DNA of 41,835 bases from CAMAVH01 sp035714115 (GTDB lineage: Bacteria > Pseudomonadota > Alphaproteobacteria > SMXQ01). Location of the stretch: NCBI GenBank assembly GCA_035714115.1, contig DASTMO010000004.1, positions 1 through 41,835 of the forward strand. Reading direction: 5' to 3'. This document shows, one piece after another, positions 1 through 7,102 of this stretch. How positions within the stretch are numbered: position 1 is the stretch's first letter; every line of letters starts with the position of its first letter. The position numbers and the translations under genes are program-made. Below the pieces are notes generated by a model. That model worked only from the letters and a program-made list of their open reading frames with translations. It had not been told where the DNA came from and did no database searches.

Positions 1-3
1 CGG

Positions 4-20
4 AAAGGGCTCAGCCCTTC
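4..20 (-). terminator. Possible terminator hairpin at the window edge
   Basis: AAGGGC and GCCCTT arms (5-10 and 14-19) are separated by TCA, which is itself the complement of the stop codon of the methyltransferase gene. A stem-loop at the very end of a leftward gene fits a terminator, but only a few bases beyond it are in the window and no T tract can be judged. Confidence 0.3.
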
Positions 21-790
21 GTGGCGGACCAGCCGTCGCCGTTGATGCTGTTGCCCGAAACCTTGCCGCTCATCAGCTTGCGGCTGGAGCCGTCGACCAG
101 TTCGAAGGTGAAGGTCTCGCCGTTGAGGCGGCCGTTCTCGATCTTGGCGGCCTTGCCGCCCATCGTGGCGGTGCCGCTGGCCTCCTGGAATTTCTGCGTC
201 AGATCGAGCTTGTAGCTGTCGTTGCCGATCTTGGCCGTCCAGCTGCCTTCGACCTTGGCCGGCACGATCCAGAAGTAAATCTCGTCGGTGCCGAGATCCT
301 TCTGCTGATCCGGCTTCCAATCGCCCATGTCGAAGTCGTGGCTGACCACGCGGGTGCCGGGCTTGAGCTCGTTCAGAATCGTCGGGCGCAGGCGCAGGTT
401 CACGCTCGGCAGCAGATACATGGTCAGCACGGTGGCGTCCGAGAACTTGGTCTGGAACAGATCCTGCTGGAAGAATTTCACCTTGTCGGTCACGCCGGCG
501 GCCTGGGCGTTGGCGTGGCTTTCCTTGATGCGCTGCGGATTGATGTCGACGCCCATGGCGGTGGCGCCGAGCTTGGCGGCGGAGACGACGATGCGGCCGT
601 CGCCCGAGCCGAGGTCGACGACGTAATCCTTGGCGGTGACGTTGGCCATCTTCAGCATTTCGTCGACCGTGGCCTGCGAGGTCGGCACATAGGGCACGTC
701 GAGGCGCACTTCCTGCGCGAAAGCGGGCAAGCTCACCAAGCTCGCGGCAATAGCGAGAGCGGTCATCTGGCGGCGGGCGAAGCGGTTCAT
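11..790 (-). CDS. Secreted class I SAM-dependent methyltransferase-like protein
   Basis: The product has 259 residues. Residues 1-25 look like a signal peptide (Arg-rich start, hydrophobic core, Ala-x-Ala ending at AFAQ). The mature part carries a class I methyltransferase motif I, VVDLGSGDGRI, at about 57-67, followed by an acidic motif II (GVDINP, about 80-85). A beta-rich C-terminal tail of about 60 residues follows. The start at 790 was chosen over the longer reading to 910 because GGAGAAGAACCG precedes this ATG and the signal peptide begins right there. The substrate is unknown. The oddity is a SAM-binding fold with an export signal, since SAM is cytoplasmic; the protein may be anchored or the fold may have lost catalysis. 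The fold is fairly certain, the activity is not. Confidence 0.8.
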   Translation of the reverse strand: MNRFARRQMTALAIAASLVSLPAFAQEVRLDVPYVPTSQATVDEMLKMANVTAKDYVVDLGSGDGRIVVSAAKLGATAMGVDINPQRIKESHANAQAAGVTDKVKFFQQDLFQTKFSDATVLTMYLLPSVNLRLRPTILNELKPGTRVVSHDFDMGDWKPDQQKDLGTDEIYFWIVPAKVEGSWTAKIGNDSYKLDLTQKFQEASGTATMGGKAAKIENGRLNGETFTFELVDGSSRKLMSGKVSGNSINGDGWSATKG

Positions 791-983
791 CGGTTCTTCT
801 CCGTCAAAGGTCTTCCATGGAGGCGGCGTTGAATGGCGCGCGGGCGGAACTGCGGAACTTATGATTATGGCTTTACGGCCGGCCGGGCGTGCGATGGCAA
901 ATAGTGCCAAGGCCTCGGCGCAGGCGCAAGGCGGCCCGGCCCAAGCCCTTCGCTCGCGGCATCACGATGCGGTGAAAGCTGGC

Positions 984-2762
984 TCAGGCGGCGGGAGCGG
1001 CGCTCGCGGCGTCCAGCGGCGCCGGATCGAGCAGGCGGCCCGGGTTCACCCGCGCGCGCTCGCCGACGGCATATTGCAGATAGAGGTCTTCGAGCGTGAA
1101 CGGGCGCACGTCGGTCGGCTGCGCCTGATGCTGCAGGATGCCGCCTTCGATGAAATCGTAACCGGCTTGAACGGCGGCGGCGGCGAGGCTCAGGCTGCCA
1201 AGGTTGCAGGCGGCGGCGCGCAAGCCGTTCTGGTTGGCGCCTTGGGCGAATTGCTGCAGCGTCTCGATCTGCTGCTTTTCGCTGCCCGGCGCGTCGGCGA
1301 GATCGAGCGCGACGCTGCCGAGCCCGGCGCGCTTGCACAAGGCGAAGCTCGCGCTGCGCGGCGACAGCACGCCCATCAGCATGGTGGCATAGGGCTTGAG
1401 CAGCGACAGATTGGCGATCAGCGCGCTTTGATCGGGTTCGCGGTCGATGTTGCGGCAGACGAAGATGAGGCGCTTGCGCGCCGCTGCCGGCAGCTCGCGG
1501 CAGGCCGCGAGATAAGCGGCGCGCCTCTCGCGGTCGGCGAGCGTCTCGTAATGCAACGGCACGGCGATGATCGCGCCGCGTCCGCTTTCGAGCCCTGAGC
1601 GGCAATCGACCAGAACATGATCGAGCGCGCCTCGATCGACAGTTTCGATCACTTCGAGCGTCGCGGCCCGCGGCAACACCGACTCGCCGAGCGCCAGTTC
1701 GCCGCTCGGCAGCTTGCCCGCCGCATAGCAGGCGGAAACGGCAAGCATGTTGGTGCGCACGCTCCACATCGGGCGATGGACGAAGCCGAGCTTGTCCACC
1801 GTGATTTCCGTCGGCTTGGCCGGCTTGGCGGCGGGCGCGGCCGGCGCTGCTTTCGCGCTTGGCGTAGGCTTGGCGACGTCGGCCAGCACGGCGTCTTCGC
1901 TTTCGGCGGCGCGCTTGGCGAGCTCCTTTTCGGCGGCGTCCTGCGCGCTGCCCGCAGCTTTGGTGCGCGGCGCGTCCTTCTCGATCTTCGCAGCGGCATT
2001 GAACACGCCGCGCCGAACGACCGGCTTCTTGCTTTCCTGCCAACCGGGATCGACCGGGGCGGGGGCGCTTTCGCTGGCGCTGACCAAGGGCGCCGCGCCG
2101 CGTAGATTGCCGGCATCGGCGCGCGGCGGCGGCGCGGCGAATTGCGGCATCGGCGCGGTTGGCGCGCCGAGATCCATCTGGCCGCCCCGCAGCGTGGCAT
2201 TCGCTTTTTTCGCCGACTGCGGCTTGGCCTCAGTGCGATCGCGCACGGCCATGATGGTGCCGACCACGCGCGCCATGCGGATCACGCCGTCCATGAGTTT
2301 GTCGCTGAACCGCGCCATCCAGCTGCGCTTCTTCTTGCGCTTGCCGCCCCAATTGCGGTCGGGGTCGAGCGCCTTGGCGTTGCCGAAGAGGAATTCGGCA
2401 AAGCCGTTGGCGATGCGCAGCATGCGTTCGCGCGCTTCCGGCTCGGCAAGGTCGTCGAATTGCACGATATAGCGCTCGGCGACGCGCTCATGCTCGTAAG
2501 CGCCGCCGAGATGGCGCGACAGCACGCGCACCGCGATGCCGTGGATCAATTCGCCGTAGGTCGCCCAGCTGCCGCCGAGCGCCTGGCGCAGCGGTTCAAG
2601 ATCGAAGATCTGCACCGAGCCGCGGCTGCGTCCCTTGGTCAAATGCGGATAATGGTCGGGATTGCCGACGAGCCGGCGCGCCAAGGCCGGGCCCGCGCCT
2701 TGCGCCGCGGCGATGGCGGGCGCCGCCGCCGCCGTTGCCATCTGTGCTTCCGCCGTCGCCAT
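984..2762 (-). CDS. Large protein with degenerate GGDEF- and EAL-like regions
   Basis: The product has 592 residues. An Ala-rich start (1-30) leads to a region at about 45-130 that runs like a GGDEF domain (it ends in ERYIVQFDDL and an amphipathic helix) but lacks any GGDEF signature. A basic KKKRS stretch and a low-complexity Ala/Pro/Lys linker (about 180-320) follow. The last 250 residues resemble an EAL domain in rhythm: HRPMWSVRTN near its start, LIANLSLLKPYATMLM in the middle and GYDFIEGGIL near the end, where EAL proteins have a 'G.D..QG' segment. No EAL triad or metal-binding Glu/Asp set is visible. By inference it is a catalytically dead relative of cyclic-di-GMP proteins, perhaps a scaffold or sensor. 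ATG 2762 is preferred; a GTG 60 bases upstream (2822) has no ribosome binding site. Confidence 0.7.
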   Translation of the reverse strand: MATAEAQMATAAAAPAIAAAQGAGPALARRLVGNPDHYPHLTKGRSRGSVQIFDLEPLRQALGGSWATYGELIHGIAVRVLSRHLGGAYEHERVAERYIVQFDDLAEPEARERMLRIANGFAEFLFGNAKALDPDRNWGGKRKKKRSWMARFSDKLMDGVIRMARVVGTIMAVRDRTEAKPQSAKKANATLRGGQMDLGAPTAPMPQFAAPPPRADAGNLRGAAPLVSASESAPAPVDPGWQESKKPVVRRGVFNAAAKIEKDAPRTKAAGSAQDAAEKELAKRAAESEDAVLADVAKPTPSAKAAPAAPAAKPAKPTEITVDKLGFVHRPMWSVRTNMLAVSACYAAGKLPSGELALGESVLPRAATLEVIETVDRGALDHVLVDCRSGLESGRGAIIAVPLHYETLADRERRAAYLAACRELPAAARKRLIFVCRNIDREPDQSALIANLSLLKPYATMLMGVLSPRSASFALCKRAGLGSVALDLADAPGSEKQQIETLQQFAQGANQNGLRAAACNLGSLSLAAAAVQAGYDFIEGGILQHQAQPTDVRPFTLEDLYLQYAVGERARVNPGRLLDPAPLDAASAAPAA

Positions 2763-2949
2763 GACCGTTCGTCGTCTCGTGCGTTGCGGCGCAACGTCGG
2801 GCGCATGAGCGTTAGCGGGCACGTGAGGCGTGCCTGGCAGGCCGAATGTCGGTATGCCCCCGGCGATGCGCGCGGTTGGTTAAAATGCGCCGCGCATTTC
2901 GCTCAAGAGTTGCGCCGAATCGGCCCGCCGGACTATCCATCCTTAAGCG

Positions 2950-3026
2950 GTAGGTCGCGTAAAATACCGTTAAAAATCTGTGTATTTTCCACCTACAGGG
3001 GGGCGACCTACATGGTCGCGCCTACA
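2950..3026. repeat. Inverted and direct GTAGGT/CCTACA repeat cluster
   Basis: The left arm at 2950-2967 (GTAGGTCGCGTAAAATAC) pairs with 2982-2996 (GTATTTTCCACCTAC) through a 6-bp outer and a 7-bp inner stem, with a 14-base loop. A further arm, GCGACCTAC (3003-3011), is the exact complement of 2950-2958 and also forms a small hairpin with GGTCGC (3014-3019). CCTACA occurs at 2992, 3007 and 3021, spaced 15 and 14 bases; the last copy holds the stop codon of the LOG-family gene. The cluster lies between that gene and the upstream region of the GGDEF/EAL-like gene. It could be a terminator/attenuator or a regulator site. Confidence 0.55.
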
Positions 3027-3951
3027 TAGTGGCAGCGGTGTCGTCGAGATAGAGCCGGGTCAGTTCGCTCGTCACATGTTCGTAGGCGTCCTCGACCGAA
3101 TCGGTGCGGTACATCAAATCCAGGTCGCGCCGCGCGATAGTGCCGTATTTCACCAGGGCGTTGAAATTGATGACCTCGCGCCAGAATTCGGTGCCGAACA
3201 GCACGATCGGCATCTTCTTCTTGATTTTCAGCGTCTGAATTAGCGTCAGAATCTCGGTCAGCTCGTCGAAGGTGCCGAAGCCGCCCGGCATGCAGATCAT
3301 CGCCTTGGCGAGATAAGCGAACCAGAATTTACGCATGAAGAAATAATGGAAATCGAGATTCAGGCTGTGGGTGATGAAGGGGTTGGGCTTCTGCTCGAAC
3401 GGCAACTCGATGTTGAGGCCGATGTTCATGCCCTTGGCTTCGGAGGCGCCGCGGTTCGCCGCTTCCATAATGCCGGGGCCGCCGCCGGAGCAAACGACGA
3501 AGCGCCGGCCTTTGCCGGTCGGCGCCAGCGATTTCGACCAGAGCGTCAGCTTGCGCGACAGTTCGCGTGTGTCTTCGTAATAGCGCGACATGCTCAGCGC
3601 CAATTCGGCGCGTTCCATGCGCTCGGCTTGCGTCTCCTCGTCCTCGTTGGTGTCGAGGCCGGCGCGCGCCGCCGCCATCGCCGCTTCGGCCTGCTCGCGC
3701 GACAGAATGCGCGCCGAGCCGAAGAAGACGATGGTGTCCTTGATATCCTGATCGCGAAAGCGCTTCTCCGGCTCGAGATACTCGGCGAGGATGCGCAGCG
3801 TGCGCGCCTCCGGGCTGCCCATGAAATCGAGATTGCTCCAGGCCGCGCCATGGGGGCTGACCGGCTTGCGCGGCTTTTGCTCGGGCGAGCCTTCCATCGG
3901 TTTCGGGGTGAAGGAGTCGGTCGGCTTGGAGCCGTCGTCGGCAGTGGTCAT
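3022..3951 (-). CDS. LOG-family nucleotide 5'-monophosphate phosphoribohydrolase (TIGR00730)
   Basis: The product has 309 residues. Both family signatures are present: SGGGPGIMEAANRGA at 155-169 and PGGFGTFDE at 222-230, which in LOG enzymes bind the ribose phosphate and carry the catalytic Glu. Characterised relatives release a free base from nucleoside 5'-monophosphates (in plants and some bacteria this activates cytokinins); in most bacteria the true substrate is a purine or pyrimidine nucleotide. The roughly 100 residues before the core make this the long bacterial form. ATG 3951 was chosen; in-frame ATG 3987 and TTG 3993 lie upstream without a better ribosome binding site. The stop codon falls in the CCTACA repeat cluster. 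Confidence 0.88.
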   Translation of the reverse strand: MTTADDGSKPTDSFTPKPMEGSPEQKPRKPVSPHGAAWSNLDFMGSPEARTLRILAEYLEPEKRFRDQDIKDTIVFFGSARILSREQAEAAMAAARAGLDTNEDEETQAERMERAELALSMSRYYEDTRELSRKLTLWSKSLAPTGKGRRFVVCSGGGPGIMEAANRGASEAKGMNIGLNIELPFEQKPNPFITHSLNLDFHYFFMRKFWFAYLAKAMICMPGGFGTFDELTEILTLIQTLKIKKKMPIVLFGTEFWREVINFNALVKYGTIARRDLDLMYRTDSVEDAYEHVTSELTRLYLDDTAATM

Positions 3952-4019
3952 TCGCGCACTCGCAATCGAGACAGATGCAGCCAGCATAGCCAATCACTTG
4001 GCGCGCGACGAGGCCTCGT

Positions 4020-4052
4020 CCTATCGTCCGGCCCTATCGCCCCATCCTATCG
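4020..4052. repeat. Three CCTATCG copies at 13-base spacing
   Basis: CCTATCG begins at 4020, 4033 and 4046, an exact 13-base period with unrelated bases in between. It sits in the divergent gap between the LOG-family gene (start 3951) and the Sco1 gene (start 4110). It may be a regulator site or chance in GC-rich sequence. Confidence 0.35.
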
Positions 4053-4109
4053 CGATGACGTGACCGCGCTTGGGTTGCGCCGCGCCGCGCCGGGCGTTAA
4101 AGCAGGGGC

Positions 4110-4784
4110 ATGATCAAGCCCCCCGCATCTGGCGCTCGCCGCCTGCTCCTCATCGGCCTCGCCGCCTTCGCCCTCGCGCTCGTCGTCGCCGGATTGCTGC
4201 TTTGGCTGCGCCCACCGGCCTCAGGCCCGGTGGCCGTGACCCGTCCTGCTGGCGGCGATGTACCGCAAGCGGCCGGCTTGGTGCGCTTGCCGCCGGGCTC
4301 CGAGCTTGGCGGGCCGTTCCAGCTCGTCGATCAGGACGGCAAGACCGTCACCGACGCCAGCTTCGCCGGCAAATTCATGCTGATCTATTTCGGCTTCACC
4401 TTCTGTCCGGACGTTTGCCCGACCGAGCTGCAGGCGATGGCCACCGCCATCGATGATCTCGGCAGCCCCGGCGACATGGTGCAGCCCATCCTGATCAGTG
4501 TCGATCCGGCGCGCGACACCCCGGCGCAGCTGAAAAGCTACGTCGCCTCGTTCCATCCGCGCCTCGTCGGCCTCAGCGGCTCGGACGAACAGGTTGCCGC
4601 TGCCGCCAAGGCCTATCGCGTCTATTACGCCAAAGGCCCGGTCGATGCCGACGGCAATTACGTGATGGACCACACGTCGTTCGTCTATCTCATGGGGCCG
4701 GACGGCAAGCTGCGCAGCGTCTTTCGCGCCGGCGCATCGCCCGAGGTGATGGCCGCCGAGATGGAAAAGCAGCTCGTCAAATAG
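4110..4784 (+). CDS. Sco1/SenC/PrrC family copper chaperone
   Basis: The product has 224 residues. A single N-terminal membrane segment (about 11-33) anchors a periplasmic thioredoxin-fold domain. The copper ligands of the family are visible: Cys99 and Cys103 in FTFCPDVCP and His188 in MDHTSF. Sco proteins deliver copper or reduce the CuA cysteines of cytochrome c oxidase subunit II. Length and domain layout are normal. The ATG is preceded by AGGGGC. The gene converges with the M24 gene with only two bases between the stop codons. No oxidase genes are in the window, so the partner oxidase is elsewhere. Confidence 0.93.
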   Translation: MIKPPASGARRLLLIGLAAFALALVVAGLLLWLRPPASGPVAVTRPAGGDVPQAAGLVRLPPGSELGGPFQLVDQDGKTVTDASFAGKFMLIYFGFTFCPDVCPTELQAMATAIDDLGSPGDMVQPILISVDPARDTPAQLKSYVASFHPRLVGLSGSDEQVAAAAKAYRVYYAKGPVDADGNYVMDHTSFVYLMGPDGKLRSVFRAGASPEVMAAEMEKQLVK

Positions 4785-4786
4785 CT

Positions 4787-5998
4787 TCAGCCGATTCGGC
4801 GGAATCCCGGTTTCGCGCTGTGCAGGGATTCGCATCCCGTCTTGGTGATGCGATAAAGCTCGCCGGTTTGCACGCCGGCCTTGGCGTCGCGCGTCATCAC
4901 CGAAGGCTGCACGACCATCGTCATGTTCTCCTTGAACACCAAGTCCGGCACCGGGCCTGACGGGCGCTCGTGCGTGCCGATGATCGGCGGCAGATAGCCG
5001 CCGACATAGCCGTGCACCAGATCGTCGCAGATCGTGAAGGGGGTTTTCTTGATGCAGTCGGCGGCGTCGAGCACGTCCTTGGCGGTCGCGCCGGGCTTCA
5101 GCACTTTCGTCACCGCGGCGAGCATTTCGTCGGCGACATCGTGCAGCTCGCGATAGAGCGGCGTCGGCTCGGCCTCGACCGTGAAGCTGCGCAGCACCTG
5201 GCCGGGATAGGACCAGAAGTTGGCGGCGATCTCGGTGAAGATGATGTCGCCGGGCTTCACCGCGCGGTTGCGCGGCAATTGCGACGGCACGCAGCAATCG
5301 GGATTGGCCATGGAGGTCAGGCCGAGGAAATGGATTTGCGTCAGCCCGCCCCAGGGCAGATAGCCGCGTTCGATCAAGGCCTGCAATTCATGCTCGTTCA
5401 TGCCGGGCTTGACGTTGTCGGCGAGACTTTCGAGGCCGAGATCGGTCAGCGCGCAGCCGATGCGCAGCCAGTCGATCTCCTCATCGGATTTGGCGAGGCG
5501 GATCTTGGCGTAGCTGCGCGACAGATCGACCGCCGTCGCGCCGAGCTTGGCGATGCGCTCGATGAAGCCGACCGAGCAATTGCCGACGATGCCGATCTTG
5601 GCACCTTTCACGCCGCGCTTTTCCAGGATGTCCATGGCGACATTGGTCGAGCCTTCGGCCCGCCAGATCACCTCGCAATCGGGCGCCAGCACTTGGGCCT
5701 GCGCCACATGGTTGGGATAGGGCACGAGCAGGACATCACGCTCGCCGGGCGTGAAGATGGCGAAGTTGCTGTTGGTGTTGGCGGGCCAGCCGGTGAGCCA
5801 TTGCAGCGCCGAGCCGCGCTTGTCGCCGCCCATCAAGAGGGCATGGCTCGCGCCGGCCTCTTTCAGCGCGGCGGCGAGCGCCTCGCGCCGGCGCTTGAGC
5901 TCGGCGGCGGAGAAGCGCGGCGCTTCGGCGAGCAGCAGCGGTTCGAGATGGGCCGGAATGCGCGGCGGCGGCGCATCGATGCGCGCGGACAAGGTCAT
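4787..5998 (-). CDS. M24 (creatinase/Xaa-Pro aminopeptidase-like) family protein with altered metal ligands
   Basis: The product has 403 residues with the two-domain pita-bread layout: a creatinase N domain (about 30-165) and the catalytic-type fold (about 175-395). His329 (LVHGYVGGY), Glu357 (FKENMTM) and Glu380 (QTGELY) match the conserved His-Glu-Glu. The two conserved Asp ligands appear as Glu256 (IFTEIAAN) and Gln267 (YPGQVLRSF). Loss of the Asp pair is typical of metal-independent creatinase-type members, so hydrolysis of a C-N bond in a small amidine or ectoine-like compound is more likely than aminopeptidase activity. The substrate is not identifiable from sequence. The gene is leftward and solitary, converging with the Sco1 gene. 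Confidence 0.85.
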   Translation of the reverse strand: MTLSARIDAPPPRIPAHLEPLLLAEAPRFSAAELKRRREALAAALKEAGASHALLMGGDKRGSALQWLTGWPANTNSNFAIFTPGERDVLLVPYPNHVAQAQVLAPDCEVIWRAEGSTNVAMDILEKRGVKGAKIGIVGNCSVGFIERIAKLGATAVDLSRSYAKIRLAKSDEEIDWLRIGCALTDLGLESLADNVKPGMNEHELQALIERGYLPWGGLTQIHFLGLTSMANPDCCVPSQLPRNRAVKPGDIIFTEIAANFWSYPGQVLRSFTVEAEPTPLYRELHDVADEMLAAVTKVLKPGATAKDVLDAADCIKKTPFTICDDLVHGYVGGYLPPIIGTHERPSGPVPDLVFKENMTMVVQPSVMTRDAKAGVQTGELYRITKTGCESLHSAKPGFRRIG

Positions 5999-6051
5999 GG
6001 TCGTCTCCCTGGTTTTTTATTGGGGGAGACCTTAACCGAGCGATGGGCATG

Positions 6052-6083
6052 AAAAAAGCCGGATGCTTGCGCATCCGGCTTTT
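6052..6083 (-). terminator. Rho-independent terminator of the BI-1 family gene
   Basis: GCCGGATGC (6058-6066) and GCATCCGGC (6071-6079) form a perfect 9-bp stem with a four-base loop. The A run at 6052-6057 gives TTTTTT on the minus strand after the stem. It lies 23 bases beyond the stop of the leftward BI-1 gene. Confidence 0.9.
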
Positions 6084-6105
6084 CGTTTCGTATGTCGAGC
6101 TGCAA

Positions 6106-6828
6106 CTATTCGCGGCGCTGACCAAACAGCTGCAGCAGCAGCATGAAGAGGTTGATGAAGTCCATGTACAGGCGCAGCGCGCCCATGATCGACTTCTTCT
6201 TGTAGGTCTCTTCGTCGTCGGCTTCCCAGTACATTTCCTTGATCTGCTGGGTGTCGTAGGCGGTCAGGCCGACGAACACCAGCACGCCGATCACGCTGAT
6301 GGCGAACTGCAGGGCGCTGGAGCCGATGAACAGGTTGACCAGCGAGGCGATCACCACGCCGATCAGGCCCATCATCAGGAATGAGCCCATGCCCGACAGG
6401 TCGCGCTTCGTCGTGTAGCCGTAGAGGCTCATGGCGCCGAAGGTGGCGGCGGTGATGAAGAACACGCGCGCGATGCTCTCGCCGGTGAAGACGACGAAGA
6501 TCGTCGCGAGCGACAGGCCCATGATGCCGGCGAACAGCCAGAACACGCCCTGGGCGGCGGCGGCGCTCATATGCTGGATGCGCATGCCGAAGAACAGGGC
6601 GAGGCCGAGCGGGGCCAGCATCACCACCCACATCAGCGGGGTGCCGAAAATGGCGTTGAACACGGCCGGGGTGGCGGCGACGGCATAGGCGACGATGCCG
6701 GTCAGGGCGACGCCGGAGGCCATGTAGTTGTAGATGCTGAGCATGTACTGGCGCAGGCCGACGTCGATGTCGGCGGCCTGAGCTTCAGTGCGGCTCATGT
6801 AGCGCTTGTCGGGGGTGGGAGTGGTCAT
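6106..6828 (-). CDS. Bax inhibitor-1/YccA family inner membrane protein
   Basis: The product has 240 residues. After a polar N-terminus of about 30 residues it is almost entirely hydrophobic, with about seven membrane segments, and ends in the polar tail FGQRRE. The conserved pattern TAYDTQQIKEM near residue 185 is characteristic of the BI-1 family, whose bacterial members (YccA, YetJ) are membrane proteins linked to FtsH regulation or calcium leak. ATG 6828 follows GAGGGACCGAG, a good ribosome binding site, so the 18 residues upstream in the longer reading are excluded. A clear terminator follows. Which of the family's roles applies here cannot be told. Confidence 0.92.
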   Translation of the reverse strand: MTTPTPDKRYMSRTEAQAADIDVGLRQYMLSIYNYMASGVALTGIVAYAVAATPAVFNAIFGTPLMWVVMLAPLGLALFFGMRIQHMSAAAAQGVFWLFAGIMGLSLATIFVVFTGESIARVFFITAATFGAMSLYGYTTKRDLSGMGSFLMMGLIGVVIASLVNLFIGSSALQFAISVIGVLVFVGLTAYDTQQIKEMYWEADDEETYKKKSIMGALRLYMDFINLFMLLLQLFGQRRE

Positions 6829-7079
6829 CTCGGTCCCTCGTTGAGAACGGGTGAACGCGAAGAGGCGTTCGCTCAGCGGCAAATATGCGCATGGCGGCGC
6901 GGTTTTTCAACGGAAACCGGACCGGCGGCGGCGCTACGGATTGCTCGCAAGCCTATGATTTTGAAAAGGAATCGTTCCGCGGTGCCTGACAATCGCGTGA
7001 ACGGCCAGATGTTGCGGCGCGAAGGATTGGTAACCGCTCTATCTAGCTCGCCCGGACCGCGGAGCGGTTAAAGGACAAA

Positions 7080-7102
7080 CTGCGGGCTTATCTAGCCCGC
7101 AG
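7080..7102 (-). terminator. Hairpin overlapping the ybbP-like stop codon
   Basis: CTGCGGGCT (7080-7088) pairs perfectly with AGCCCGCAG (7094-7102) over a five-base loop that contains most of the TAA stop. The minus strand continues as GTTTGTCCTTTAACC, so the T tract is interrupted. It is probably the end of the ABC exporter operon. Confidence 0.55.

Noticed and set aside
2142..3029. Plus-strand 295-residue frame opposite the GGDEF/EAL-like gene
   Set aside because: It is His/Arg-rich shadow sequence; codon position bias favours the minus strand.
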